52,718 bases of DNA from SHLQ01 sp964562985 (GTDB lineage: Bacteria; Actinomycetota; Acidimicrobiia; Acidimicrobiales; SHLQ01): assembly GCA_964562985.1 (NCBI GenBank), contig CAZLWE010000016.1, positions 1-52,718 of the forward strand. Reading direction: 5' to 3'. The notes under the pieces were generated by a model, which saw nothing but the letters and a program-made list of their open reading frames with translations, did not search any database and was not told the origin of the DNA. Both the position numbers and the translations under genes were made by a program. Positions 18,538-26,667 of this stretch are shown here, piece after piece. Each line of letters begins with the position of its first letter. Within the stretch, counting starts at the first letter, position 1.

Positions 18538-20019
18538 TTGTATGCCGATACCTCGGTCGTGTCCCGTAATCCAATCCTTACCCTGTGGGCCCTAGTCGGC
18601 CGTATCCGCCTTAATCCGTGGCTTGGATACGTCGCGCTTACATGGTCGCTCGTCGCAATACCGCTCGTTCGAATGGCACGCTCCGGGGTGTCTCGCGGCG
18701 ACCTCTTCGATTTCGCCCTCGTCGCCCTCGTAGCGGCCGTCTTTACCTTGGCTGCAAAGCGCGAGCGTCGCCGCGAAGAAGAGGTGTTGGAGACGCTCAC
18801 CCGCCGGGCGAGCGCCGACCGCCCCGAGGCGCTCTCTCGTGACGCCCTCGATGCGCTGATCGCTCAGGGCACCGGCGCCGGCGCGCTCAACGCTGTTGAG
18901 GCCGCCATTGCGAATGCACCGAATGATCCCTCGCTGTGGTGCCTTTGGGCACGATGCCAGATGGCGAACGATCAGCCACGGCTTGCGTTTCTCGGCATCG
19001 ATCGCGCCCTTTCCCTCGATCCAAACCACGTCGAAGCGCTCTACCTACGTGCCTGGTCGAAGAGAAACTATTGGAACTTCTTCGCTGCTGGTTCCGCTGC
19101 CGCTGCCGGACTTGCCGTAGCTCCATCGCATTCGGGGCTTCGCTTCGAGCAGCGAGAATCCGCTCGAATGATCCAACAATGGACTCGAGCCAAGACGCTT
19201 CCAAAGCAACAACGCGTCGCAGCCGCCCAAGCGCCGCGACCAAAGCCACGGGCTGACCGAGTCGCTGAGGTTACGGGCACTAGCGATCGCCAGATCGCAG
19301 CCCAGGTCGCACCGCCGATGGCCCTTGGCCCATCAACGGCAACGGAAAAATCGGTCAACCCCGTCGAGTCAGCGCCCGCTGCGAAGGAAGCCTCACCACT
19401 GTTCGTTGAGAAGGTCGAGCCAACCCTCGACGTGGAGACCGCCGCATCGGAGCTCTACGACTACGAAGCCGAGACTTCCGTTGAGGATGACGCAGAAGCC
19501 GAGACTTACGTTGAGGTTGCGCTCGACCAGGGCGATCGAGAAGAAGATCTGATCCAAGAAGTCGCCCCGATCGCCTTCCCCGCGGGAGACATTTCCCTTG
19601 ACGAGTTCGTCGGCACCATTGACGAGCCGGTCAACCCGGCCGGAGACGCCGAAACGGAGGCCGAGGACGAATCACCGTGGGGCGACTTCGACCTCAGCGG
19701 TCTTGGGTCAGAGTCCGCAGAAGCCTCCACTCCTGAACCTGCCGACGACCCGGTGCCGTCGATGGCTATCCGGACCAGAGCAGAACACATGGCAAGCAGG
19801 CCGATGCCCCGAGCCGTGACGACCGCGCGACCGATCGCCCGCACTGCGAAGAGCAGCGTCGCTCAACTGCACCAGTCCGTCGCCACCTTCGACACCGCCA
19901 AGAAGTCGCCGTTTGCGAATCTCGAAAAGTTCGCTGCAGAAGCCAATGCCGCATTGGCTCGAGCTGCAGACGAAGCACTGGCAAAGGTCGATGCCGTTGA
20001 TGACCGTCACGTTGCGTAG
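18538..20019 (+). CDS. Membrane protein with TPR-like region and long acidic tail
   Basis: 493 residues from a TTG start (an in-frame GTG at 18559 is an alternative). Two transmembrane helices (about 25-45 and 58-78) precede a TPR-like helical repeat region (about 95-170, with LWARCQMANDQPRLAFLGID and a following ALSLDPNHVEALYLRAW pattern). The rest is low-complexity and acidic. TPRs suggest a scaffold for an envelope complex. No enzyme motif is seen. Confidence 0.75.
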   Translation: MYADTSVVSRNPILTLWALVGRIRLNPWLGYVALTWSLVAIPLVRMARSGVSRGDLFDFALVALVAAVFTLAAKRERRREEEVLETLTRRASADRPEALSRDALDALIAQGTGAGALNAVEAAIANAPNDPSLWCLWARCQMANDQPRLAFLGIDRALSLDPNHVEALYLRAWSKRNYWNFFAAGSAAAAGLAVAPSHSGLRFEQRESARMIQQWTRAKTLPKQQRVAAAQAPRPKPRADRVAEVTGTSDRQIAAQVAPPMALGPSTATEKSVNPVESAPAAKEASPLFVEKVEPTLDVETAASELYDYEAETSVEDDAEAETYVEVALDQGDREEDLIQEVAPIAFPAGDISLDEFVGTIDEPVNPAGDAETEAEDESPWGDFDLSGLGSESAEASTPEPADDPVPSMAIRTRAEHMASRPMPRAVTTARPIARTAKSSVAQLHQSVATFDTAKKSPFANLEKFAAEANAALARAADEALAKVDAVDDRHVA

Positions 20020-20114
20020 TGATCGAGGCGCTTAGGTAACCAAGATTGGTGTCAGTTTCACGATTGGCCCCTTCGCAAGCTAGAACGTACATCTCTCCGT
20101 TGTGAGGAGACAGT

Positions 20115-20158
20115 GAGCGCCCCCTCGGTTCACTCCGACGGGGCGCTCCGGCGTTTTG
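20115..20158 (+). terminator. Intrinsic terminator after the TPR-like gene
   Basis: Arms at 20115-20128 and 20135-20148 (GAGCGCCCC core) pair over 13 of 14 positions with loop TTCACT, followed by a GTTTT tract. It ends the upstream transcript. It also argues against translation starting at GTG 20113, supporting the ATG at 20239 for the next gene. Confidence 0.75.
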
Positions 20159-20238
20159 GAGAGTCAGCGCGCAACTCGTCGCTAGGTAAGGTCTGGTTAC
20201 GTCGGAACACTGTCCGGATCCTTGGGGTTAGATATGGC

Positions 20239-21303
20239 ATGACCGCTAGTTGGAGCCGCAGACGATTTCTCAAAACGGCCCAACTGCTCGCGGCGCCCGC
20301 ACTGCTCTCCGCGTGCGGCGTGTCCGTCGCGAGGTCCTCCACGGCAACGGTCTTTCCTCCAGGTCTGTTCGATCCGACAGATATCCCCGGTGTCACGTTA
20401 CCCGAGGGCTATTTCCGGTCGTGGGGCCGCGACCTCATCCGCCCGGTCTACGAACCCAACTTTGTAGGCCCTTCGGGTGTCGACTGGCCCGACGAGGAAC
20501 TCGTGATCGGCGTCAATATCAACGGCCAACAGCGCGCCTACCCCGTCGGCTTCTTAAGTACGAGAGAGATTGTCATCGACCAGATCGATGACATACCCCT
20601 ACTGGTCACTTGGTGACCGCTTTGCGCAACGGCGTTGGTCTATCGCCGAGAGATCGAAGGAAGAACAGTACTGCTGGGCAACCAGGGCGACCTGTTCATG
20701 AACGCCCAGACGTTGTTCGACCACGACACCGGCAGTGTGTGGAGCCAAGTCACGGGCAGCGCCATCCTGGGACCACTTGTTGGCACGAGCCTTGAACTCC
20801 TGCCATCGGAGCTCTCCACCTGGATTGATTGGCAAAACGAGTTTCCGGGCACCATGGCACTCGCGGCAACGACATCGTTCAACACCTTCTTGATCCGAAA
20901 CCTCGCGGTCGTCGCTCGAGTAAACGACGAAGTCGCCGGACTGGAGTTCAAGGATCTCGCCGAAGTCGGTTCGCTACAGGCGACCGTCGGCGGTGAACCG
21001 ATCGTGTTCGTTGCCCACCCCACCATCGAACGATGGGCGGTCTTCTCTGAGCGTCTCGATGGCGAAGTGCTCGATCTTCAGCTACAGGACGGGTTTGTCA
21101 CCGATGCCGCATCGGGGCGCCGGTGGGACCCATCCACCGGGTCATCGTTCGACGGCAGCCCTCCGCTCAACCGAATCTCGACGTTCAGTTCGAACTTCAA
21201 CAACTTCATCGACATCTTCCCCGACGCCCAGGTGCTGATCGAACCCGAGATCATTCGGCCGATCCCGGACCCGATCAAGTCGTACACGATCATCATGGAG
21301 TAA
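20239..21303 (+). CDS. DUF3179 Tat-lipoprotein with in-frame UGA: candidate selenoprotein (Sec126)
   Basis: 354 residues if UGA at 20614-20616 is read through. The ATG at 20239 opens a twin-arginine signal (SRRRFLK) ending in LLSAC, so the protein is exported folded and lipid-anchored. The DUF3179 domain follows: GVNINGQQRAYPVGF, then LLVTW-UGA-PLCATALVYRR, then NQGDLFMNAQTLFD and GSVWSQVTGSAI. In this family the UGA position is the first Cys of a conserved CPLC motif, so the gene would encode U-P-L-C (Sec126, Cys129), a redox-type pair. Both sides of the UGA are in the same frame and well conserved, with no other lesion. A hairpin with a GGTC loop begins 13 bases after the UGA. The alternative is a one-base nonsense mutation or sequencing error. 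Confidence 0.75.
20630..20648 (+). promoter_or_regulatory. Candidate bacterial SECIS hairpin (DUF3179 gene)
   Basis: Stem CGGCG (20630-20634) with CGCCG (20644-20648); loop TTGGTCTAT, which can tighten to TGGTCT by a T-A pair with a bulged T. The loop GG is 21-22 bases after the UGA, inside the spacing known for bacterial SECIS elements, and the GGTCT loop matches that of E. coli fdhF. The stem is short, so folding energy should be checked. Confidence 0.6.
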
Positions 21304-21321
21304 TGAGACCTAGGCTCTGGC

Positions 21322-21555
21322 ATGGCCGATAGCGAGGACGTCTACACCCACGGACACCACCCGAGTGTGCTGCGGTCGCGCACGTGGCGGACCGCAGAGA
21401 TCTCTGCGGGCTATCTGCTCGCCCACCTCACTCCCTCGATGCGGATGCTCGATGTAGATTGTGGGCCAGCGACCGCCGAAACATGGCGTAGATGGATGAA
21501 CGATCCAGCCGCCTGGTTCACCGTTCCGAACGGCGAGCTACTGATTCGCTGCTAA
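21322..21555 (+). pseudogene. Internally deleted SAM-methyltransferase remnant
   Basis: 77 codons. The N-terminus (VYTHGHHPSVLRSRTWRTAE, then LLDV-type motif I as MLDVDCGPATAE) is the start of a class I methyltransferase whose usual length is 250-280 residues. The last 25 residues (WMNDPAAWFTVPNGELL) resemble the C-terminal end of the same family. The catalytic core between them is absent, and motif I itself is altered (DVDCGPA). This looks like an in-frame internal deletion, leaving a non-functional remnant. Confidence 0.6.
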
Positions 21556-22328
21556 GCGACTTCGAACTGTTCGAAGAAGAGGCTGAACTCGATGATGCCC
21601 TCGTCTCGCACGACGATCGAAGGAGTGAACGGCGGGTCGATGTCGAAGTCTTCGAAGACCACGTCGATCGATCCCGACACTTGGACCTCGTCGCCGACTA
21701 GCCGGGCGGTGAGCGCAACGTCGACCTCTTGGGTGACGCCTTTGAGCGTGAGGTCACCGGTCGCATCTACATCGAGGGCTTCACCGGCGAGCGCCGCCTC
21801 GTTCAGGTCTATGGGGCTGGTCAGATCAAAGGTGGCGAAGGGGAAGATGCTGGTCTGCAGGATGGGTCCGCTGAACTGTGCGTCTCGGCGAGGGTCGTCG
21901 CTGGTGACCGTGGCGAGGTTCACTCGGAACTCTGCATCGGTAACTACGTCATCGTCGATGTTGAGATCGCCGGTGATCGACGAGGTGCGTCCAACCGCCT
22001 CGAACTCGCTTAGTCCAACGAAATCTTTGAACACTCGGTAACCGGCGACCGAATCGCCCACGAGCACCCAGGCGCCGTCGGCGTTCTCGATGCGGATCGT
22101 GCCGTCTTCGGAGACTTCGATCATTTCGGCCACAACGTCGGGGTTGGGTTGCGCACCATCTGCGCGGCCGACGGCGAGGGCGATGCTCTCGTCAGCTCGA
22201 TCGCCGATGGCGAGTCGAGGCGGCCCCTCAGATTCGAACCCAAGGAGGGCAGGTACGGCGAAGAACCCGATCGCGGCGAGTGCACAGATCACGCCGACGG
22301 CGATGAGAGCGAACTTCGAGCGGGTCAT
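21552..22328 (-). CDS. YceI family secreted/anchored protein
   Basis: 258 residues from ATG 22328. The frame runs further upstream, but the signal/anchor helix (SKFALIAVGVICALAAIGFFAV) fits this start. The YceI lipocalin-like domain spans about 85-258: WVLVGDSVAGYRVFKDF, SSITGDLNID, the DAQFSGPIL region, and TGDLTLKGVTQEV. YceI proteins bind amphiphilic or isoprenoid molecules outside the cytoplasm. It follows the ABC permease gene by 74 bases and could belong to that operon. Confidence 0.9.
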   Translation of the reverse strand: MTRSKFALIAVGVICALAAIGFFAVPALLGFESEGPPRLAIGDRADESIALAVGRADGAQPNPDVVAEMIEVSEDGTIRIENADGAWVLVGDSVAGYRVFKDFVGLSEFEAVGRTSSITGDLNIDDDVVTDAEFRVNLATVTSDDPRRDAQFSGPILQTSIFPFATFDLTSPIDLNEAALAGEALDVDATGDLTLKGVTQEVDVALTARLVGDEVQVSGSIDVVFEDFDIDPPFTPSIVVRDEGIIEFSLFFEQFEVA

Positions 22329-22402
22329 ACAACCACAAACCCACGTGCACACGTTCCTGCGCCCGCGCACCACCAAGTTCCGAAGATGTTGACGAACGGC
22401 GC

Positions 22403-24256
22403 CTACACCTCGACCGTGGCGGACACTCGGCTCGATACGGCCGGTTCCGCTGGGCCGTGGAGCAGACCCACCAGCGCGACGGCGGCGAGCGCAGCGACTG
22501 ACAATGCACCGATCGCTTCGACCGGAACGATGGCGTTCGGCACTGATGAATCGCCTCGGGTGACTACCCAGAACAACAGCACCCCGAGTCCCGAGCCGAC
22601 CGCAACGCCGAGTCCAAGCTGCCACGCAAGCTGTAGTGCCAGCGTCTTGGGCCGGACGTTTGGCGAGGATCCCAAGGCCACCAGCGTCGAGAACTCTTCG
22701 TCTTGTTCGACAGCCGCAAGGGTTGAAGAGGAAATTGCAAGCGTGAAGAGAAGCACGGCTACAGACGCGAGAAGCAGTTCGCCGATAAACCCGAAGCCGG
22801 GGTCGCGAGGTAATGAAGAGATTGACGAGGAACTCGAGAGCTCGTCGATCATCGCGTCGGTGAGCGGTTCTTCGAAGCGGACGAGAAAGAACTTGAATCC
22901 CCCGGCCGTGGGCGTTTGCTCGTCAAAGAATGTGTAGGCCGCCGGACCGGGCTGGCCTACTCCGCCACCACGCCTGACACGGCGGATCTCGACCGGAGTG
23001 GTCCCAAAGCTCTGACCATCCTCTGGCTCGCTGAGGGCGACGACCTGGTCGACGATGTCGGAGTCGATCAGGAGTCCCCCTTGGCGGGCGAACTCCACGT
23101 CGTCGGCACTGAATTCGAGGACTGAGATGAGGTCGTCAGTCAGCGGAGCAACGTCGAAGGTGCTCTTCGCGATCCCACCAACGAACTCGGGTTCGAAGAA
23201 CGTCCCTTGGAACGCGCTGAACCGAGCGAGACCTGCGACCGGGTTGCCATGGCGTTGCGCTACTTCATCGACGAAGCCGTGCAGCGCACCGAACTCGGTC
23301 GCAACGATCTGGCGACGATCTCCAGCGTCATCTTCCTGGTCAGCATCGCTCAGGATCCCGGCAGCAGCCATGACGGTAAGGGTTGTGAGGGCCAGCACTG
23401 CCGCGGTGAACCCGGTGGCACGCCGGGGATTTTCGGCAAGCCCTTTGATCGCCGAAGCCACGCCGCCGCTGGTAACCCGTTCGGCAAGAAACGCAAGTAT
23501 CGAGGGGATGAGCAATGCCACACCGGCCAGGGCGCCGAGGACGCCAATGATCAGACCCAACCATGCCTGTTGGCTGAATTGTTCAAGGAACGGGAATCGA
23601 AATGTGAAGGAGAACGCGATCACCGAAACGAGGAGCAGGGGCGTCGATATAGCCAGCGCCGCCAGACCGACCCGTCGCATCGAGGCGACGTTGAGTTCGG
23701 GCACCTCATGAGCACTCCCCCGGGGTTCCCCGACGCGCGCCGCCGATGCGACCGCCGCAGCCCAAACCCCAGCGATCGCCGGGATGCCGACGATGATCGC
23801 AGTCGCCACCAACCCGGACGCCGTTCCCGTCAGCCCCGAACTGACGCCCGGATCTAATTCGGAGTGGAATAGACCAACAATTTCGGCCGTCACCACACCC
23901 GTCGGGGCGCCGAGGCCAATACCGATGGCTGCCGGAAGCCCCATTTCCCAAAGGAGTAGGCGGGAGATATGCCAAGGTTTCGCGCCCACAGACGCCAGCA
24001 AGTCATAGCGAGCCCGTCTTCGCACGGTCGCCGCAGCGAACGCGGAGTTCGACACCGCGAAAAGGAATCCAGCCGCAACCACGATGACGACCACAGCCTG
24101 CGGACTTGCCAGAAGCGCCACTCCCGCCTGACCAAAGCTCGCGTGGGCGAGAAACGAGAGCAGGCCGACCGGAAAACCAAGGGTTGCGATCACGCCCACT
24201 GCCGTCCGGCGATCGGCAAACGCTTCGGCCCGACCAGCGCTTCGCAGGGCGGTCAT
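22403..24256 (-). CDS. ABC transporter permease, FtsX/MacB-like
   Basis: 617 residues with about ten transmembrane helices in two FtsX-like blocks and an extracytoplasmic region between. Its ATG overlaps the stop of the ATPase gene (ATGA), so it is translationally coupled. With the ATPase and PadR regulator it forms a three-gene minus-strand operon. Such systems export lipids, peptides or antimicrobials, or work mechanically on envelope partners; the substrate is not predictable. Confidence 0.9.
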   Translation of the reverse strand: MTALRSAGRAEAFADRRTAVGVIATLGFPVGLLSFLAHASFGQAGVALLASPQAVVVIVVAAGFLFAVSNSAFAAATVRRRARYDLLASVGAKPWHISRLLLWEMGLPAAIGIGLGAPTGVVTAEIVGLFHSELDPGVSSGLTGTASGLVATAIIVGIPAIAGVWAAAVASAARVGEPRGSAHEVPELNVASMRRVGLAALAISTPLLLVSVIAFSFTFRFPFLEQFSQQAWLGLIIGVLGALAGVALLIPSILAFLAERVTSGGVASAIKGLAENPRRATGFTAAVLALTTLTVMAAAGILSDADQEDDAGDRRQIVATEFGALHGFVDEVAQRHGNPVAGLARFSAFQGTFFEPEFVGGIAKSTFDVAPLTDDLISVLEFSADDVEFARQGGLLIDSDIVDQVVALSEPEDGQSFGTTPVEIRRVRRGGGVGQPGPAAYTFFDEQTPTAGGFKFFLVRFEEPLTDAMIDELSSSSSISSLPRDPGFGFIGELLLASVAVLLFTLAISSSTLAAVEQDEEFSTLVALGSSPNVRPKTLALQLAWQLGLGVAVGSGLGVLLFWVVTRGDSSVPNAIVPVEAIGALSVAALAAVALVGLLHGPAEPAVSSRVSATVEV

Positions 24257-24963
24257 TCGCCCGCCCCTTCCGCGAGAAGCGTGGCATTGGGTTCCCGGGT
24301 CGAGCGGGTGGCGACCATGCCGTCACGAAGATGCAGCACTCGATCGGCCCATCCGGCTGTTGCGGGTTGATGGGTGACTACGAGTGCACCAGCGCCCGAT
24401 TCATCGCAGGCTCGCCGGATCAGCATCATCACCATCTCGGCAGTGACCGGATCGAGCGCTGCCGTTGGCTCATCGGCGAGCAGCAGGCTCGGCTTCACCG
24501 CAAGCGCTCGGGCGATAGCAACCCGCTGTTGCTCGCCACCGGACAGCTCGCTTGGAGAACTGTCGAAGCGATCTGCGAGCCCGACCCATTCGAGAACCTC
24601 GAGCGACCGGCGACGAACCTCCGACGCTTCGTGCTCGGCGAACTCGAGTGGCAACATGACGTTTTCACCAACGGTGATGCGGCCTAGCAAGTTCAGATTC
24701 TGAAAGATGAACCCCACGTGCTTGCGGCGAATCTCGCTGAGCTCTTCTGCGCTGCGGCCGAGCAACGCCTCGCCGCCAACGCTGACTCCACCCGACGTCG
24801 GGTGTACCAAACCAGCAGCGATGTTCAGCAGCGACGACTTGCCCGATCCCGACCGACCGGTCAGCGCCACCATCTCCCCCGGCGCAATATCCACATCGAC
24901 GCCATCGAGGGCCTGGTTCGATCCATACGAAAGTCGTATGTCACGCATCAACAGAATGCTCAT
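24253..24963 (-). CDS. ABC transporter ATP-binding protein
   Basis: 236 residues from ATG 24963, which overlaps the PadR stop (ATGA); the longer frame to 25059 lies inside PadR and is rejected. Walker A is GRSGSGKSS, the signature LSGGEQQR, Walker B LLLADEPTAALD, and the switch His is in VVTHQ. It has LolD/MacB-type ATPase length. It powers the FtsX-like permease immediately downstream. Confidence 0.96.
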   Translation of the reverse strand: MSILLMRDIRLSYGSNQALDGVDVDIAPGEMVALTGRSGSGKSSLLNIAAGLVHPTSGGVSVGGEALLGRSAEELSEIRRKHVGFIFQNLNLLGRITVGENVMLPLEFAEHEASEVRRRSLEVLEWVGLADRFDSSPSELSGGEQQRVAIARALAVKPSLLLADEPTAALDPVTAEMVMMLIRRACDESGAGALVVTHQPATAGWADRVLHLRDGMVATRSTREPNATLLAEGAGE

Positions 24964-25523
24964 GTGCGTTCCCTTTCTTCGGCGTCCGCCGCCGTATCGA
25001 GATTGTTGAGGTTGGGCGAGGGATGGCTTTGCAGCCGTTCCTCCGCGAGATCCAGCCACCGCAATTCGGCCTCGGCCAGGATCGCGGTGCGGTCGAGATG
25101 CAGGAGCCAGGCGAGCTCACCACCATCGGCTTTGAGCCGGGTCACCGACTGCAGCGTCGACATCGTCGACTGGCGCTGCGTGTCGATCACGTCGACCGCC
25201 TTCGCCCGATCGAGATGCACCGCGACCAGCACCTTCATCGCGATCTCATCTCGCGACCCCAAGGGTTGCTGCACCGGGAGAACCATCCACTCATCGACTT
25301 CGCGCTGGCCGGATTCGGTCAGCTCGTAGCGAACCCGACCGTCACCGCCCTCACCCAGGTTGACGACCGCTCCTGCCTTCTCCAGACGCTGCAGGGTCGT
25401 ATACACCTGTCCATAGTTCAGCGGCCACGCCTCGCCGGTAATGGCATCGAACTCGGCCTTGAGTTGATACCCATGGCGCGCCCCCGATTGCAGGAGGGCA
25501 AGAAGCGCTGCTCGAACGGACAT
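24960..25523 (-). CDS. PadR family transcriptional regulator
   Basis: 187 residues. The N-terminal winged helix (ALLALLQSGARHGYQLKAEF, then YGQVYTTLQRLEKAG, with the beta-wing in GDGRVRYELTESG) is the PadR signature. A C-terminal helical dimerisation domain follows. It heads the operon with the ABC transporter, and its start codon overlaps A/T-rich palindromes that are likely its own operator. Such regulators usually repress their operon until a ligand binds. Confidence 0.95.
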   Translation of the reverse strand: MSVRAALLALLQSGARHGYQLKAEFDAITGEAWPLNYGQVYTTLQRLEKAGAVVNLGEGGDGRVRYELTESGQREVDEWMVLPVQQPLGSRDEIAMKVLVAVHLDRAKAVDVIDTQRQSTMSTLQSVTRLKADGGELAWLLHLDRTAILAEAELRWLDLAEERLQSHPSPNLNNLDTAADAEERERT

Positions 25524-25551
25524 ATACTATGTATATATACTGAGTATATAT
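25522..25551. promoter_or_regulatory. Palindromic operator overlapping the PadR start
   Basis: Two overlapping palindromes, ATATACTATGTATAT (25522-25536) and ATATATACTGAGTATATAT (25533-25551), sit on and just upstream of the padR start codon in otherwise GC-rich DNA. The ATA-rich inverted repeats resemble known PadR operators. Autoregulation is inferred. Confidence 0.65.
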
Positions 25552-25606
25552 TTGTCAAGGTCGAGATCAAGGTCGACCGCTTCGCTCTCGAACCGGCACC
25601 CATGGG

Positions 25607-26092
25607 CTAGGGGTCCGAGCGGTGTTTGGCTATGGCGATGTTGAGATTTTCGGTGATGGCGTCCATGCGTCGGCCGTACGACGGCGCGACACCCACTCGG
25701 ACTTGCTGCTCCGAAGAATCGGTGAGCACCAACGATCTCGCCCGCTTAGGGTTGATCTGCTCGAAGGATTCACGCATCTCTTCTCGAAGATCATCCTGAG
25801 GCCAAATCCCGGGATCCTCTCGGACTTCGATCCGAATGCTCCACAACTCGAGCTCATGACGGGATTTCAGGTTTACGACGGTGACCTTGAAGTCATCGAC
25901 TGCCACCTTCATGGATGCCACCCGTTTGAGAAACCGAAAGGACCACACACAGCCCACGCCGATGACCACCACCCGAAAGGGAAGGGCCAAGAAGCTCGTG
26001 ATCGCGAGCAGCCCGACAAAGATGCCCACGACCAATACGTTCAGCGGCGCCATAGGCACCCGGGCGACGAGGGTCTCGGGTCGAGCTACCAA
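25607..26092 (-). CDS. PH-like membrane protein, paralogue A
   Basis: 161 residues from a TTG start (homology to the neighbouring gene supports this longer N-terminus). Two hydrophobic helices (about 17-53) are followed by a beta-rich PH-like domain with VAVDDFKVTVVNLKSRHEL, WPQDDL and VRVGVAPSYGRR. It is a tandem paralogue of the gene at 26094, separated by one base. Unknown function. Confidence 0.7.
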   Translation of the reverse strand: MVARPETLVARVPMAPLNVLVVGIFVGLLAITSFLALPFRVVVIGVGCVWSFRFLKRVASMKVAVDDFKVTVVNLKSRHELELWSIRIEVREDPGIWPQDDLREEMRESFEQINPKRARSLVLTDSSEQQVRVGVAPSYGRRMDAITENLNIAIAKHRSDP

Positions 26093-26093
26093 G

Positions 26094-26579
26094 CTAAGCC
26101 GCTGAGCGTCGCTCCTCGATGGCGAAGATCAGTTGCTCAGCGAGAGAATCCAGGCGACTTCCATACGCGGGAGCTACTCCCACCCGGACCTCTTCACCAT
26201 TGCTGTCGCAGAGCCACAGGCCTCGGGCGACGTCTGGCTTTCCATGCTCGCCACTGCCCAGCGCTTGTCGAAACTCCGGAATGAGATCGTCCTGGGGCCA
26301 CGCCTCACGATCGACACGCGAGTCCACTGTCACCGTGTCCAGATCCAGAGCATGCTTGCTGTTGAAGTTCACGACGATGACGGAGTCGTCATTCACCGCA
26401 AGGCGCATCGCCATAATTCGACGCACAAAGGCATACACAACCCAGGTGAGGGCGGCGATGAACACCCACTTCATCACCCCGGGAATCCCCGCAAAGGCGA
26501 CCGCGAAGATCCCGTACATAATGATCGCGAAGCCGACCGGTGGGCCTAACGCTGTGCGAGCCAACACTGTTTCTCTCAT
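26094..26579 (-). CDS. PH-like membrane protein, paralogue B
   Basis: 161 residues, the same length and layout as the next gene: two hydrophobic helices (about 13-50), then LAVNDDSVIVVNFNSKHAL, WPQDDL and VRVGVAPAYGSR. The shared WPQDDL and VRVGVAP-x-YG-x-R motifs mark a recent or maintained duplication. Unknown function; the PH-like label rests on pattern only. Confidence 0.7.
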   Translation of the reverse strand: MRETVLARTALGPPVGFAIIMYGIFAVAFAGIPGVMKWVFIAALTWVVYAFVRRIMAMRLAVNDDSVIVVNFNSKHALDLDTVTVDSRVDREAWPQDDLIPEFRQALGSGEHGKPDVARGLWLCDSNGEEVRVGVAPAYGSRLDSLAEQLIFAIEERRSAA

Positions 26580-26667
26580 GAGCTACCTCTTCAGGGAACT
26601 AACACGCCGAGAAACCATCTTGCCTCATTCGTTAGACAAATGGAGGTCGGAACACGTTACGGCTGCG

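Noticed and set aside
20113..20616. Separate 167-codon gene before the UGA, starting at GTG 20113
   Set aside because: A strong terminator hairpin lies at its start, the Tat signal begins at 20239, and the frame continues through one UGA into the rest of the same domain.
20614..20616. UGA read as Trp (code change)
   Set aside because: Several genes here end in UGA, and Trp would not suit either redox-Cys position.
20635..21303. Separate 222-codon gene after the UGA
   Set aside because: It lacks a ribosome site and starts in the middle of the DUF3179 domain, in the same frame as the upstream part.
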